The notes beneath the pieces were generated by a model. It was not told where the DNA came from. It saw nothing but the letters and a program-made list of their open reading frames with translations, and searched no databases. Source: DATEDA01 sp963744255 (GTDB lineage Bacteria > Pseudomonadota > Gammaproteobacteria > Burkholderiales > SG8-39). Taken from it: a stretch of 64,000 nt of DNA. Positions within the stretch are counted from its first letter, which is position 1. Every line of letters begins with the position of its first letter. Of this stretch, positions 1 through 10,430 are shown piece by piece. A program made the position numbers and the translations under genes. Location of the stretch: positions 1 through 64,000 of the forward strand of contig CAVUSZ010000001.1 of assembly GCA_963744255.1 (NCBI GenBank). The letters run 5' to 3'.

Positions 1-8
1 GCGACCGC

Positions 9-816
9 GTGAGCAAGGAGGAATGGGACGTCCGCGTCGATCTCGCGGCCGCCTACCAGCTCGCCGCGGTGTTCCGCTGGACCGACCTCATCTACACGCA
101 CTTCTCGGCGCGCGTGCCGGGGACGGACGACATCCTCATCAACCCGTACGGGCTGATGTTCGACGAGATCACCGCGTCGAACCTGGTGAAGATCGACATG
201 GACGGCAACGTCCTCGACGACCCGACCGGGATGGGCGTCAACCACGCCGGGTTCGTGATCCACGGCTGCGTGCACCAGGCGCGGCCCGAGGTCAACTGCG
301 TGCTCCACACCCACACCCGCGCCGGCGTGGGCGTCTCGGCGCAGAAGTGCGGCCTGCTGCCGCTCAGCCAGCACGCGATGCGCGTGCAGTCGATGGTCAC
401 CTACCACGACTACGAGGGGATCGCGCTCGACATGGACGAGCGCGAGCGCATCGCGCACGACCTCGGCAAGACCTCCAAGGCGATGATCCTGCGCAACCAC
501 GGTCTCCTCACGCTCGCCGAGACGGTGCGCGAGGCGTTCGAGCTGATGTACTACCTCGACTGCGCGTGCCAGATCCAGGTCGACGCGCTCGCCGGCGGGA
601 TCGACAACGCGCTCCTGATGACCGAGTCGGCGGCACGCAGCGCCGCCGCTGCCTTCGAGCGCCCCGACCGGCCGTCGACGGTGAAGGACTGGCCGGCGCT
701 GGTGCGGATGCTCGATCGCAAGGGGATCAAGTACCGGGATAGTAGTCCGGACGGGAGCGCGAGCTGCGGGAAATCGGCGGGAGGAACCCGCCGGCGAGAT
801 GGTGGAGGGGCCATGA
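9..816 (+). CDS. class II aldolase/adducin family protein, 3' end frame-ambiguous
   Basis: Zinc-dependent class II aldolase/adducin fold, a cytoplasmic family that includes fuculose-phosphate aldolases and decarboxylases. The zinc-site motif HTHT lies at about residues 100-103 and NHGLL at about 163-167, with an INPYG motif near residue 45. The GTG at position 9 is the first usable start, but the true start may lie before the window. Homology fades near residue 244 (KYRD), where a stop is expected. Instead the frame stays open and runs in frame into the next gene's signal peptide. One missing base near 738 would give tandem TAG stops at 740-745. One extra base would give TGA at 814-816, overlapping the next ATG. 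Family is confident; substrate and exact end are not known. Confidence 0.8.
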
Positions 817-1778
817 GAACCGCAAGAATCGCGCTCGTGTTCGTCGCCGGACTCCTGATGGCGGCCGGCGCCCTCGCGCAGAGCTATCCCGTCAAGCCGG
901 TGCGCGTGGTCGTGCCGTTTCCGCCTGGCGGAGGCACCGACGTCCAGGCGCGGATCCTCTTCAAGGAGCTCAACGAGCAGCTCCGCCAGGTCTTCCTCGT
1001 GGACAACCGCCCTGGGGCGGGCGGGCTGATCGGGGCGGACGCCGTCGTCAACTCCCCGGCCGACGGTTACACCCTCCTCTTCACTACCGCGACGCTCGCG
1101 ATCAACGCGACGCTCTACAGAAGCACGCTGAAGTTCGATCCCACGAAGGACCTCGCGCCCGTGATCTGGGTCAGCACCACGCCGCTGGTGCTGATCGTGC
1201 ATCCCGGCGTGGCGGCGAAGTCGGCGGAGGAGCTGATTGCGCTTGCCAGGGCGAAGCCCGGGGTCCTCAACGCGGCCATCAACGTTCCCGGCAGCACCAG
1301 CCACCTGGCGGCCGAGATGCTCAAGCAGCTCGCCGGGCTCAGCTTCACGACCGTCCCCTACAAGGGCGGCGGACTGTCGATGATGGCGGTGATCAGCGGC
1401 GAAGTGAACTTCCAGTTTGCGGAAGGGCTGCTTGCATCGCCGCAGATCAAGGCCGGGAAGGCGCGCGCACTCGCGGTGACGACCCCGAAGCCGTCGGCAG
1501 CTTTTCCGGACCTGCCCACGATGGATTCGATCCTGCCCGGATTCGTGGCCGACAACTGGTTTGCGATGTATTTCCCGGCGGGCACGCCCAGGGACATCGT
1601 CGCGACGATCAATGCCGGCATCGGGAAGGCGCTGGAAACGAAGGCGGTGCGAACACTGTTCGAGCAGGACGCGTTGACCCCCGTCGGGGGTACACCGGAA
1701 GAGCTCGGCGCCCATCTCAAGCGCGAGATCGACCGCTACGCGGACGTCATCCGGAAGGGCAACGTCACGGTGCAGTGA
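813..1778 (+). CDS. Bug/TctC family periplasmic tricarboxylate-type substrate-binding protein
   Basis: Extracytoplasmic solute receptor of the Bug (TctC) family, very abundant in Burkholderiales, binding carboxylates such as aromatic or dicarboxylic acids in the periplasm. The ATG at 813 is followed by a typical signal peptide (MRTARIALVFVAGLL, then AAGALAQ), a G-rich purine stretch precedes it, and the mature protein begins YPVKPVRVVVPFPPGGG, a family hallmark. Length of 321 aa is normal. It lies just downstream of the class II aldolase in the same frame with no stop between them, but the internal signal peptide argues for a separate start. No membrane components (TctA/TctB) are adjacent, as is common for orphan Bug receptors. 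Ligand unknown. Confidence 0.88.
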   Translation: MRTARIALVFVAGLLMAAGALAQSYPVKPVRVVVPFPPGGGTDVQARILFKELNEQLRQVFLVDNRPGAGGLIGADAVVNSPADGYTLLFTTATLAINATLYRSTLKFDPTKDLAPVIWVSTTPLVLIVHPGVAAKSAEELIALARAKPGVLNAAINVPGSTSHLAAEMLKQLAGLSFTTVPYKGGGLSMMAVISGEVNFQFAEGLLASPQIKAGKARALAVTTPKPSAAFPDLPTMDSILPGFVADNWFAMYFPAGTPRDIVATINAGIGKALETKAVRTLFEQDALTPVGGTPEELGAHLKREIDRYADVIRKGNVTVQ

Positions 1779-1815
1779 TCGCTGCCGGGTCGGCTTGCGC
1801 CGAGTCCGGGCTTCG

Positions 1816-4123
1816 CTACCACTCCATCTGCTGCCGCTGATCGGCGGCGTCGACGACCGCGAGCGCGGTCATGTTCACGAGCCGCCGCACGGTCGCGCTC
1901 GGCGTCACGATGTGCACCGCCTTCGCCGCCCCGAGCAGGATCGGCCCGACGGTGATCCCTTCGCCGCCGGTCACCTTGAGCAGGTTGAACGCGATGTTCG
2001 CCGCGTCGAGGTTCGGCATGACGAGCAGGTTCGCCTCGCCCTTCAGGCGCGACTCGGGCAGCGCGCGCAGGCGGATCTCCTCCGACAGCGCGGCGTCGCC
2101 GTGCATCTCGCCCTCGACCTCGAGGTCGGGCGCCATCTTCGCCAGGATCTGCGCGGCGTCGGCCATCTTCCGCGCCGCCGGCGAGTCGTGCGCTGCCGAA
2201 GTTCGAGTGCGAGAGCAGCGCGACTTTCGGCGCGATGCCGAAGCGCTTCATCTCCTCGGCCGCCATCATCGTCATCTCGGCGAGCTGCTCCGCGGTCGGG
2301 TTCTCGTTCACGTAGGTGTCGCAGATGAACACCGTGCGGTTCGTGCAGCATCAGCACGTTCATCGCCGCGAACATCTTCGCGCCGGCCTCGCGCCCGAGC
2401 ACGTTCGCGACGTGCCGCAGGTGGTCGTGGTAGCGGCCGATCACGCCGCACAGCATCGCGTCGGCGTCGCCGCGGCGGATCAGCATCGCGCCGATCAGCG
2501 TCGGGAACTGCCGGACGTGCTCCTTCGCGATGTCGGGCGTGATGCCGTGGCGGCCCATCAGCTTGTGGTACTCGGTCCACACGTCGCGGTAACGCGGATC
2601 GTTCTCCGGGTTCACGATCTCGAACTGCTTGCCCGCGGCGAGCCGCAGCCCGAACCGCTTGATGCGCATGTCGATCACTTCCGGCCGGCCGATCAGGATC
2701 GGCTTCGCCAGCCCCTCGTCGACCGCGATCTGCGTCGCGCGGAGCACGCGCTCCTCCTCGCCCTCGGCGAAGATCACGCGCTTCGGCGCGCGCTTCGCGG
2801 CGTGGAACACCGGGCTCATGATCGTCGCCGAGTGGTACACGAACGAATTGAGCCGCTCGCGGTAGGCGTCGAAGTCCTTGATCGGCCGCGTCGCGACGCC
2901 CGACTCCATCGCCGCCTTCGCGACCGCCGGCGCGATGCGCAGGATGAGCCGCGGGATCGAACGGCCGCGGGATGATGTAGTCGGGGCCGAACGAGAGGTC
3001 CTGCCCGCCGTAGGCCATCGCGACGATGTCCGACTGCTCGGCCTGCGCGAGCTCGGCGAGCGCGCGCACGCACGCGAGCTTCATCTCGTCGGTGATCTTG
3101 GTCGCGCCGACGTCGAGCGCGCCGCGGAAGATGAACGGGAAGCAGAGGACGTTGTTGACCTGGTTCGGGTAGTCGGAGCGGCCGGTGGCGATGATGCAGT
3201 CGGGCCGCGCCGCCTTCGCGTCCTCCGGCAGGATCTCCGGGTCGGGGTTGGCGAGCGCGAGGATGAGCGGCTTCGCCGCCATCTTCTTCACCATGTCCTT
3301 GGTGAGCACGCCCTTGGTCGAGCAGCCGAGGAACACGTCCGCGCCTTCGATGATGTCGGCGAGCTTGCGCGCCTTCGTGTTCTGCGCGTAGCGCGCCTTG
3401 TTCGGCTCCATGTTCGGCTCGCGGCCCTCGTAGATCACGCCCTTCGAGTCGGTGACGTAGATGTTCTGCTGCTTGACGCCGAGGCCGACGAAGACATCGA
3501 GGCACGCGATCGCCGCGGCGCCGGCGCCGGAGCACACGAGCTTGATGTCGCCGAGCGGCTTGCCGACGATCTTCATGCCGTTCAGCACCGCCGCGGCCGA
3601 GATGATCGCGGTGCCGTGCTGGTCGTCGTGGAAGACCGGGATGTTGAGCCGCTCGCGCAGCTTCGCCTCGATGTAGAAGCACTCGGGCGCCTTGATGTCC
3701 TCGAGGTTGACGCCGCCCAGCGTCGGCTCGAGCGCGGCGACGTGCGCGACGAGCGCGTCCGGATCGAGCTCGGCGAGCTCGATGTCGAAGACGTCGATGC
3801 CGGCGAACTTCTTGAAGAGGCAGCGCCTTGCCCTCCATCACCGGCTTCGCCGCGAGCGGGCCGATGTGGCCGAGACCGAGCACCGCGGTGCCGTTGGTGA
3901 CGACGCCGACGAGGTTCGAGCGCGAAGTGAGGCTCGCCGCCTCCTTGGGGTCGTCCTTGATCGCGAGGCAGGCGTACGCGACGCCCGGCGAGTAGGCGAG
4001 CGCGAGGTCGCGCTGGTTGGTGAGGCCCTTCGTCGGCGCGATCGAGATCTTGCCCGGCGTGGGCAGGCGGTGATACTCGAGCGCGGCCTTGAGCAGCTCC
4101 TCGTCGCGCAGTTGCTCGTCCAT
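1816..4123 (-). CDS. maeB: NADP-dependent malic enzyme (MaeB type), broken by four +1 frame breaks
   Basis: Large malic enzyme that decarboxylates malate to pyruvate with NADP, with a C-terminal phosphotransacetylase-like regulatory domain. Segments lie in successive frames: the N-terminal part (LAYSPGVAYACLAIKDDP) to about 3830; the dinucleotide-binding domain (VCSGAGAAAIACLD, then LANPDPEILPEDA); the PTA-like domain (RVIFAEGEEERVLRA) from about 2965; and the C-terminus (EANLLVMPNLDAANIAFNLL). Breaks fall near 3828, 2963, 2338 and 2190, and each is mended by removing one base. The 2308-nt span minus four is 2304 nt, or 767 codons plus stop, the normal MaeB length. The even spread and equal sign of the breaks suggest sequence errors rather than decay. 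Confidence 0.85.
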
Positions 4124-4174
4124 GGCCTTCTCCTTCGGTGATGCGGCTCTCGCGGCCGCTGCTCGTTCGCGTGT

Positions 4175-4762
4175 TCAGATGATCTTGCAGACCTCGTCGA
4201 ACTCGAGCCGCGGGTTGCGATCGAACACCTTCGACCAGTCGCCCTTGCCGAGGTTGCAGAGGAAGTTCGACTTCCAGGTCGTGCCGCTGAAGAACTCCTT
4301 GTCGACGCCGGCGTTGTTGAATCCCGACATCGGCCCGGTGTCGATGCCGAGCGCGCGCGCGGCGATGATGAAGTACGCGCCCTGCAGCGAGCTGTTGCGC
4401 AGCGCCGTCGTCTCGGCGTGCGCCTTCTTCTCCTCGCCGGCGAAGGCGTTCTTCATCGCCGGGTTGTGCGGGAAGGTCCGCGGCAGCAGCTCGTAGAACA
4501 TCGTGTCGTACGCGATGATCGCGGTGACCGGCGCGGCCATCGTCTTGTCCTGGTTGCCCGGGCTCAGGTGCGGCTTGAGCCGCTCCTTCGCCTCCTTGCT
4601 CCGCAGGAACACGATCCGCGCGGGCTGGGAGTTGCCGGTCGTCGGGCCCAGCTTCGCCAGGTCCCAGATCGCGCGGAGCTGCGCGTCGGTCACCTCGCCG
4701 GAGAGGCTGTTGTGGGTGCGCGCCTTGCGGAAGATGGTGTCGAGGCAGTCGTCGCTGACCAT
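4175..4762 (-). CDS. nitroreductase-family protein, RutE/3-hydroxypropionate dehydrogenase-like
   Basis: FMN-dependent nitroreductase-fold protein of 195 aa resembling RutE (malonic semialdehyde reductase of the pyrimidine catabolic Rut pathway) and related HadB proteins. Visible family features are the N-terminal ARTHNSLSGEVTD segment, the GPTTGNSQPARIVFL flavin-binding stretch at about residues 39-53, and SGFNNAGVDKEFF near the C-terminal third. It is transcribed with the malic enzyme, about 50 bp upstream of it, and divergently from the thiolase. No other rut genes are present, so a role in uracil breakdown cannot be claimed. A general semialdehyde or quinone reductase role is equally possible. 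Confidence 0.75.
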   Translation of the reverse strand: MVSDDCLDTIFRKARTHNSLSGEVTDAQLRAIWDLAKLGPTTGNSQPARIVFLRSKEAKERLKPHLSPGNQDKTMAAPVTAIIAYDTMFYELLPRTFPHNPAMKNAFAGEEKKAHAETTALRNSSLQGAYFIIAARALGIDTGPMSGFNNAGVDKEFFSGTTWKSNFLCNLGKGDWSKVFDRNPRLEFDEVCKII

Positions 4763-4853
4763 TCGGGTGTCCTTGCCGGGTGGTTGGAAGGGGCGGCTAT
4801 TTTGGCAGGGTTGCGCTATGCTGGCAGCGAGCCCGTCTCAGGAGGAATTCGCC

Positions 4854-6060
<1,207 letters not shown>

Positions 6061-6109
6061 ATCCAGACCCCTGAGACTTCGTCCGGACTGATCGGCGGGA
6101 GAGTGCGTG

Positions 6110-6431
6110 CAATGGCCCGCCGTGAATCGTCACGTTCTGCTGAAGGCGCTACCGAGAAGACATCCTCGACGGAATCGAGCATCCTCCGGCTCCGCTTCGT
6201 CCGCCTGAACGGCGACCGGTCAGCTCGGGCAGCGCGCAGAGGTCGGTGAGCCACTCGCCGAGCGGTGACCCGAGTTCCGGTCGCCGAGGATCGTGATCGT
6301 CGAAGCGACCGCCGGATCGTTGCGCAAGCTCTGTTGATCGCGGGCTTCGCGCGAGCGGACAGGCGGTCCGAACCGGACACCCACCAGACGAGCGCGCGGG
6401 TGTCGAGGACGATGACCGGTTCATGTCCCAC
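6110..6431 (-). pseudogene. VapC-like PIN-domain toxin remnant
   Basis: The first 30 residues (EPVIVLDTRALVWWVSGSD) match the start of PIN-domain VapC RNase toxins, including the first catalytic Asp. After about residue 33 the similarity moves into other frames: ST-ITIL and then EWLTDLCALPELT, both PIN-like, each in a different frame. The second acidic cluster and the usual C-terminal DPADR segment are not found. No single reading frame encodes a full toxin, and the number of breaks is higher than in the other genes here, so decay is likelier than error alone. It overlaps the antitoxin remnant, as in intact vapBC pairs. Confidence 0.6.
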
Positions 6432-6684
6432 TCACGCAGATCGATGATCGGCTCGAGCGGCCGTTCATAGCGGCGCACGTTGTCGCGCAGACGCGCGCCA
6501 CGGCGACGTCGTCGGGAGACGGCGGGGCGAGCTCGGCAACGACCCGGCCGCGCGAAGTGACCTTGATCCGTGCTCCGCGGCGCACCCTCGCCAGATAACC
6601 GGGAAGGGTTCTGCCTCAAGTCGGTGACGTTGACTTCCTCCAGCGGAATCCTGATGTGTACAGGAGGCGCGTCATCCGTTCGCT
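6426..6684 (-). pseudogene. Phd/YefM-type antitoxin remnant
   Basis: The beginning (EEVNVTDLRQN) and end (DNVRRYERPLEPIIDLREWDMNR) match Phd/YefM-family antitoxins of the VapB type. The DNA-binding middle (LPGYLARVRRGARIKVTSRG) is present but in another frame. One extra base near 6600 and a compensating change near 6485 are needed to join the parts. The frame then runs past the expected stop into the toxin. It sits directly upstream of the PIN-domain remnant in the usual antitoxin-toxin order. No good start codon is seen close to the conserved part. Confidence 0.6.
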
Positions 6685-6875
6685 CGGGAAACGCGTCGGC
6701 GACCGTTTCGCGGCCATCCGGAATCCGGTCTGTCACATTTCCGTCACGAAGATCAGAAATCACTTTTGCTTTCGAGGTTATCCGTTTGATTTGCAGGAAA
6801 GTCTGAATTTTTCAGCTGATTCTTCGGCGCCGCGCTTAAGTATTTGTCGCGGTTAAAAAAATCACGCAATCTGCC
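6685..6875. other. AT-rich gap between the toxin-antitoxin remnant and the mraZ promoter
   Basis: This stretch is clearly richer in A and T than its surroundings and carries no reading frame I can support. It includes a small hairpin, CTGAA-TTT-TTCAG, near 6804-6816. It probably serves as the upstream promoter region of the dcw cluster. Confidence 0.4.
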
Positions 6876-6904
6876 TTGACCCCCCCGGTTTCTTTCTCTA
6901 CAGT
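6876..6904 (+). promoter_or_regulatory. sigma-70 promoter for mraZ and the dcw cluster
   Basis: TTGACC at 6876-6881 and TACAGT at 6899-6904 are separated by 17 bp, close to the sigma-70 consensus. This is the position expected for the mra promoter at the head of the dcw cluster, about 80 bp before the mraZ start. Seen directly in the sequence; activity is inferred. Confidence 0.75.
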
Positions 6905-6938
6905 GGCAAAGAGTGTAGTTTTGTGGGGAAAAATGGCG
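6903..6938 (+). promoter_or_regulatory. candidate MraZ operator: 10-bp phased repeats
   Basis: Four short repeats begin exactly 10 bp apart: GTGGC (6903), GTGTA (6913), GTGGGG (6923) and ATGGCG (6933). MraZ is known to bind short TGGG-type repeats with 5-nt spacers upstream of its own gene. The array starts at the -10 box, so binding would block transcription, consistent with MraZ autorepression. The second and fourth units are degenerate. Confidence 0.6.
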
Positions 6939-6985
6939 CGAATAGCCGCTTTTCGCCACCGTAGTCGCCATCTCGAGGGGGATAG

Positions 6986-7429
6986 GTGTTTCAGGGAGCG
7001 ACCGAGCTCAGTCTCGACGCAAAGGGAAGGCTCGCCGTTCCGACGCGCCATAGGGAAGCGCTCACTTCGGGCTCGGGCGGCATCGTCCTTACGGCGCATC
7101 CCGATCGGTGCCTCCTGCTCTATCCCCGCGCCGCGTTCGCACCGATCAGCGCGAAGGTCTCTACTCTCTCCAGCTTCAACTTGGAGGCGCGGTGGTGGCA
7201 GCGCCTCGTGGTCGGCTTCGCCGAGGACCTCGAGCTGGACGGCTCGGGTCGCATCCTCATCTCGCCCGCGCTCCGCAAATTCGCAGACCTGAAGAAGACC
7301 GTCGTGCTCGTCGGGCAGGGGAGCCACTTCGAGATCTGGGACGGGGAGGTGTGGGAACAGAAGCTTGCCGACGCGCTGTCGATGGCGGGCTCCACCCCCC
7401 CGCCCGGCACCGAGAACTTTTCCCTGTGA
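6986..7429 (+). CDS. mraZ: transcriptional regulator MraZ
   Basis: Dimeric DNA-binding regulator, first gene of the dcw cluster, that represses its own promoter. It has two SpoVT/AbrB-type swapped-hairpin domains: FQGATELSLDAKGRLAVPTRHRE at the N-terminus and the second around DLELDGSGRILISPALR. Length of 147 aa is normal. The start is the GTG at 6986, preceded by GAGGGGGA. A candidate MraZ binding array lies 50-80 bp upstream. rsmH follows after 24 bp. Confidence 0.93.
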   Translation: MFQGATELSLDAKGRLAVPTRHREALTSGSGGIVLTAHPDRCLLLYPRAAFAPISAKVSTLSSFNLEARWWQRLVVGFAEDLELDGSGRILISPALRKFADLKKTVVLVGQGSHFEIWDGEVWEQKLADALSMAGSTPPPGTENFSL

Positions 7430-7453
7430 CCGGCGCGCGAGTGACCGCAAACG

Positions 7454-8371
7454 GTGACCGAACACACGCCAGTCCTCCTCGCGGAGGCAGTCGAGGCGCT
7501 CCGGATCCGTCCGGACGGTGTTTACGTCGATGCCACTTTCGGACGCGGCGGCCACAGTGCCGCGATCCTCGCGCGGCTCGGGGCGCGGGGACGGCTGGTT
7601 GCCCTCGACCGCGATCCGGAGGCGGTCGCCGCGGCGCACTCGATTCGCGATCCGCGCTTCGTCATCCGGCACGCGCGATTCTCGGAGCTGGCGGACGTGT
7701 TACGGGAGTCCGGCATTGCGCAGGCGGACGGCTTGCTGTTCGACCTAGGCTTGTCTTCGCCGCAGCTGGGGAGCGCCGCGCGGGGGTTCAGCTTCAGGAG
7801 CGACGCGCCGCTCGACATGCGCATGGACCCGACGCGGGGGGAGAGCGCGGCCGGCTGGCTCGCACGGGCGAGTGAGGCCGAGCTGAGGGGGGTGATCAAG
7901 AACTATGGCGAAGAACGGTTTGCTGGGCCGATTGCAAAGGCGATTGTTGCTGCTCGGCCGGCAGGGGGCCTGCGCACCACTGGCGAGCTTGCCCGTGTCG
8001 TGGCTGCGGCCGTCCGGACGCGTGAACGGGGGCAGGATCCGGCCACGCGTACCTTCCAGGCTGTACGGATTCACGTCAATCAGGAGCTTGAGGAATTGTC
8101 GTTAGCGCTGCCCCAGGCATGCGACGCGCTCGCCCCGGGTGGACGGCTCGTAGTGATCAGCTTCCACTCGCTCGAGGACCGGATCGTGAAGCACTTCCTC
8201 CGCGACGCGGCGCAGCCCCGTCTGCCCGAGCGCTTGCCCGTCAAAGCCTCGGAAATGCCACAACCGCGGCTGATACTCGTGGGCCGACCGGTGCGCCCGG
8301 CCGCTGCCGAAGTGAACACCAACCCGCGCGCGCGGAGCGCGGTCATGCGCGTTGCCGAGAGGAACGCGTGA
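7454..8371 (+). CDS. rsmH: 16S rRNA (cytosine1402-N4)-methyltransferase RsmH
   Basis: S-adenosylmethionine-dependent methyltransferase (formerly MraW) that modifies C1402 of 16S rRNA in the decoding centre. The protein opens with EHTPVLLAEAVEALR and has the SAM-binding VDATFGRGGHSAAIL at about residues 24-38. LFDLGLSSPQLGSAARGFSF and the C-terminal VISFHSLEDRIVKHF are family signatures. It uses a GTG start and is 305 aa, slightly short but complete. It is the second gene of the dcw operon, between mraZ and ftsL. Confidence 0.95.
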   Translation: MTEHTPVLLAEAVEALRIRPDGVYVDATFGRGGHSAAILARLGARGRLVALDRDPEAVAAAHSIRDPRFVIRHARFSELADVLRESGIAQADGLLFDLGLSSPQLGSAARGFSFRSDAPLDMRMDPTRGESAAGWLARASEAELRGVIKNYGEERFAGPIAKAIVAARPAGGLRTTGELARVVAAAVRTRERGQDPATRTFQAVRIHVNQELEELSLALPQACDALAPGGRLVVISFHSLEDRIVKHFLRDAAQPRLPERLPVKASEMPQPRLILVGRPVRPAAAEVNTNPRARSAVMRVAERNA

Positions 8372-8392
8372 CCACCTGCGTCTTTCCCCATC

Positions 8393-8680
8393 ATGGTCCG
8401 GCTTAGCCTCTGCCTCCTCGTGGCGCTTGCCGCCTGCGCGATCGGGCTCGTCACGTCGCAACATCACGCGCGCAGGCTGTTCGTCGAGCTCGAGCGCGAG
8501 CAGGCGCGCGCAAAGGCGCTGGAGGTCGAGTACGGTCAACTCCAGCTCGAGGCGAGCACCTGGTCCATGCACGCCCGCGTCGAGCGGCTCGCGCGGGAGC
8601 GGCTGCGGATGCGCCCGCCCGAGGCGAAGCGCATGCAGGTGCTCGAGACCGCCCCCTCGCCGGAGGTCGCTTCGCGATGA
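8393..8680 (+). CDS. ftsL: cell division protein FtsL
   Basis: Small bitopic divisome protein of 95 aa that bridges FtsB/FtsQ and FtsWI. One N-terminal membrane segment (about residues 3-21, LSLCLLVALAACAIGLV) is followed by an Arg/Glu-rich coiled coil (about 28-60) in the periplasm. It lies between rsmH and ftsI, the invariant position of ftsL, and its stop overlaps the ftsI start (ATGA at 8677-8680), implying translational coupling. Confidence 0.88.
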   Translation: MVRLSLCLLVALAACAIGLVTSQHHARRLFVELEREQARAKALEVEYGQLQLEASTWSMHARVERLARERLRMRPPEAKRMQVLETAPSPEVASR

Positions 8681-10407
8681 GGTTCGCGGGCTCGCCGGTG
8701 CTCGCGCCGACCTTCCCGCCCTGGCGCTCGCGCTTCGTCGTGGCGGTGCTCGCGCTATCGTTCGGGACGCTTGTCGGCCGCGCCGCCTATCTTCAGGGCT
8801 GGAACCGCGACTTCCTGCAGGCGAAGGGCGAGTCGCGCTACAGCCGCACGCTCGAAATCCCGGCTCACCGCGGCCGCATCTTCGACCGGAACGGCGAGGC
8901 ACTCGCGGTGTCCACGCCGGTCAAATCGATCTGGGCGATCCCGGACGACGTGGCGCTGCCGACGCGCGAGCTCGAGCGCCTCGCGCAGGTCCTCGAGGTG
9001 CCGCGCGAGGAGCTGCGCCGCAGGCTCGGTGACACCGCGCGCGACTTCGTCTATCTGCGGCGGCAGGTACCACCGGAGACCGCCGACCGGGTCGCGGCGC
9101 TTCGCCTCGCCGGGATCCACCAGAGCAAGGAGTACCGCCGTTACTACCCGGCGGGGGAGGCGATGGCGCACGTGCTCGGCTTCACCGACGTCGACGACGC
9201 CGGCCAGGAAGGCATCGAGCTCGCCTTCGAGGCGCACCTCGCGGGCCGGGCCGGCAGCCGCCGCGTGATCAGGGACCGCCTCGGCCAGATCGTCGAGGAC
9301 ATGGAAGGTGCCCGCGAAGTGCGGGACGGTGCCGACCTCGTGCTCGCGCTCGACTCGCGCATCCAGAACCTCGCCTACGTCGAGCTGAAGCGCGCAGTCG
9401 AGGCCAATCGCGCGAAGGGCGGCGGCATCGTCGTCGTCGACGTCGCGACGGGTGAAGTGCTCGCGCTCGCCAACCTGCCCTCGTACAACCCGAATAACCG
9501 TGCGCGGCTCGCCGGCGGTCAGCTTCGCAACCGTGCGGTGACCGACGCGTTCGAGCCCGGCTCCACGCTCAAGCCCTTCACGGTCGCCCTCGCGCTCGAG
9601 ACCGGGCGGGTGTCGCCCTCCACGACGATTCCGGTGGCACCCGGGTCGCTGACGATCGGCTCCGCGACCATCCGCGACGCACACCCCGAAAAGATGCTCA
9701 CCGTGGAGCAGGTGATCCAGAAGTCCTCGAACGTGGGCGCCGCGAAGATCGCGCTCGCGCTCGCCCCCGAGACGATGTGGGGCCTCTTCGACGACATCGG
9801 CTTCGGCGCGGCGCCGCGCCTCGGCTTCCCCGGCGAGGCGGTCGGCAAGGTGCGGCCGTACAAGACCTGGCGCCCCGTGGAGCAGGCAACCATGTCGTAC
9901 GGCCACGGCATCGCGGTGAGCCTGGTCCAGCTCGTGCGCGCCTACACGGTGTTCGCGCGCGACGGCGATCTCGTGCCGCTTTCCCTCGTGCGCGTCGACG
10001 CACCGCCGTACGCAAAGCAGGTCGTGTCGAAGCAGACCGCCGAGCGCGTCCGTCACATGCTCGAGCTCGCCGCGCAGCCGGGGGGAACCGCGCCGCGGGC
10101 GCGGATCATGGGCTATCGCGTGGCGGGCAAGACCGGCACCGCGCACAAGCAGGAAAACGGCGCGTACTTGCCCGACAAGTACCACTCGTCATTCGTCGGT
10201 TTCGCGCCGGCGTCGCGGCCGCGGCTGGTGATCGCGGTGATGATCGACGAGCCCGCCGCCGGGCAGCACTACGGCGGCATCGTCGCCGCGCCCATCTTCG
10301 CGCAGGTCATGGCCGGGTCGTTGCGGATCCTCGGCGTGGCGCCGGACGTGCCGTTGAAGCCGATCCAGGCGACGCCCCCGGGGGTGGAAGTGCGAGAGGG
10401 CGCATGA
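8677..10407 (+). CDS. ftsI: septal peptidoglycan transpeptidase FtsI (PBP3)
   Basis: Class B penicillin-binding protein that crosslinks septal peptidoglycan together with FtsW. One membrane anchor spans about residues 19-39. The dimerisation domain follows (HRGRIFDRNGEALAVS at about 64-79). The catalytic domain has the SxxK motif at S296-TLK299, SxN at S350-S-N352 and KTG at 485-487. Length of 576 aa is normal. It is translationally coupled to ftsL and ends 43 bp before murE. Confidence 0.96.
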   Translation: MRFAGSPVLAPTFPPWRSRFVVAVLALSFGTLVGRAAYLQGWNRDFLQAKGESRYSRTLEIPAHRGRIFDRNGEALAVSTPVKSIWAIPDDVALPTRELERLAQVLEVPREELRRRLGDTARDFVYLRRQVPPETADRVAALRLAGIHQSKEYRRYYPAGEAMAHVLGFTDVDDAGQEGIELAFEAHLAGRAGSRRVIRDRLGQIVEDMEGAREVRDGADLVLALDSRIQNLAYVELKRAVEANRAKGGGIVVVDVATGEVLALANLPSYNPNNRARLAGGQLRNRAVTDAFEPGSTLKPFTVALALETGRVSPSTTIPVAPGSLTIGSATIRDAHPEKMLTVEQVIQKSSNVGAAKIALALAPETMWGLFDDIGFGAAPRLGFPGEAVGKVRPYKTWRPVEQATMSYGHGIAVSLVQLVRAYTVFARDGDLVPLSLVRVDAPPYAKQVVSKQTAERVRHMLELAAQPGGTAPRARIMGYRVAGKTGTAHKQENGAYLPDKYHSSFVGFAPASRPRLVIAVMIDEPAAGQHYGGIVAAPIFAQVMAGSLRILGVAPDVPLKPIQATPPGVEVREGA

Positions 10408-10430
10408 AACCGGACGACAAGAGGGGGAGA

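Noticed and set aside
2878..3900. Long open frames antisense to maeB and to most other genes
   Set aside because: Third-position GC bias in genes with about 70 percent GC opens the other frames; these lack domains, ribosome sites and sensible composition (Arg/Ala/Pro-rich).
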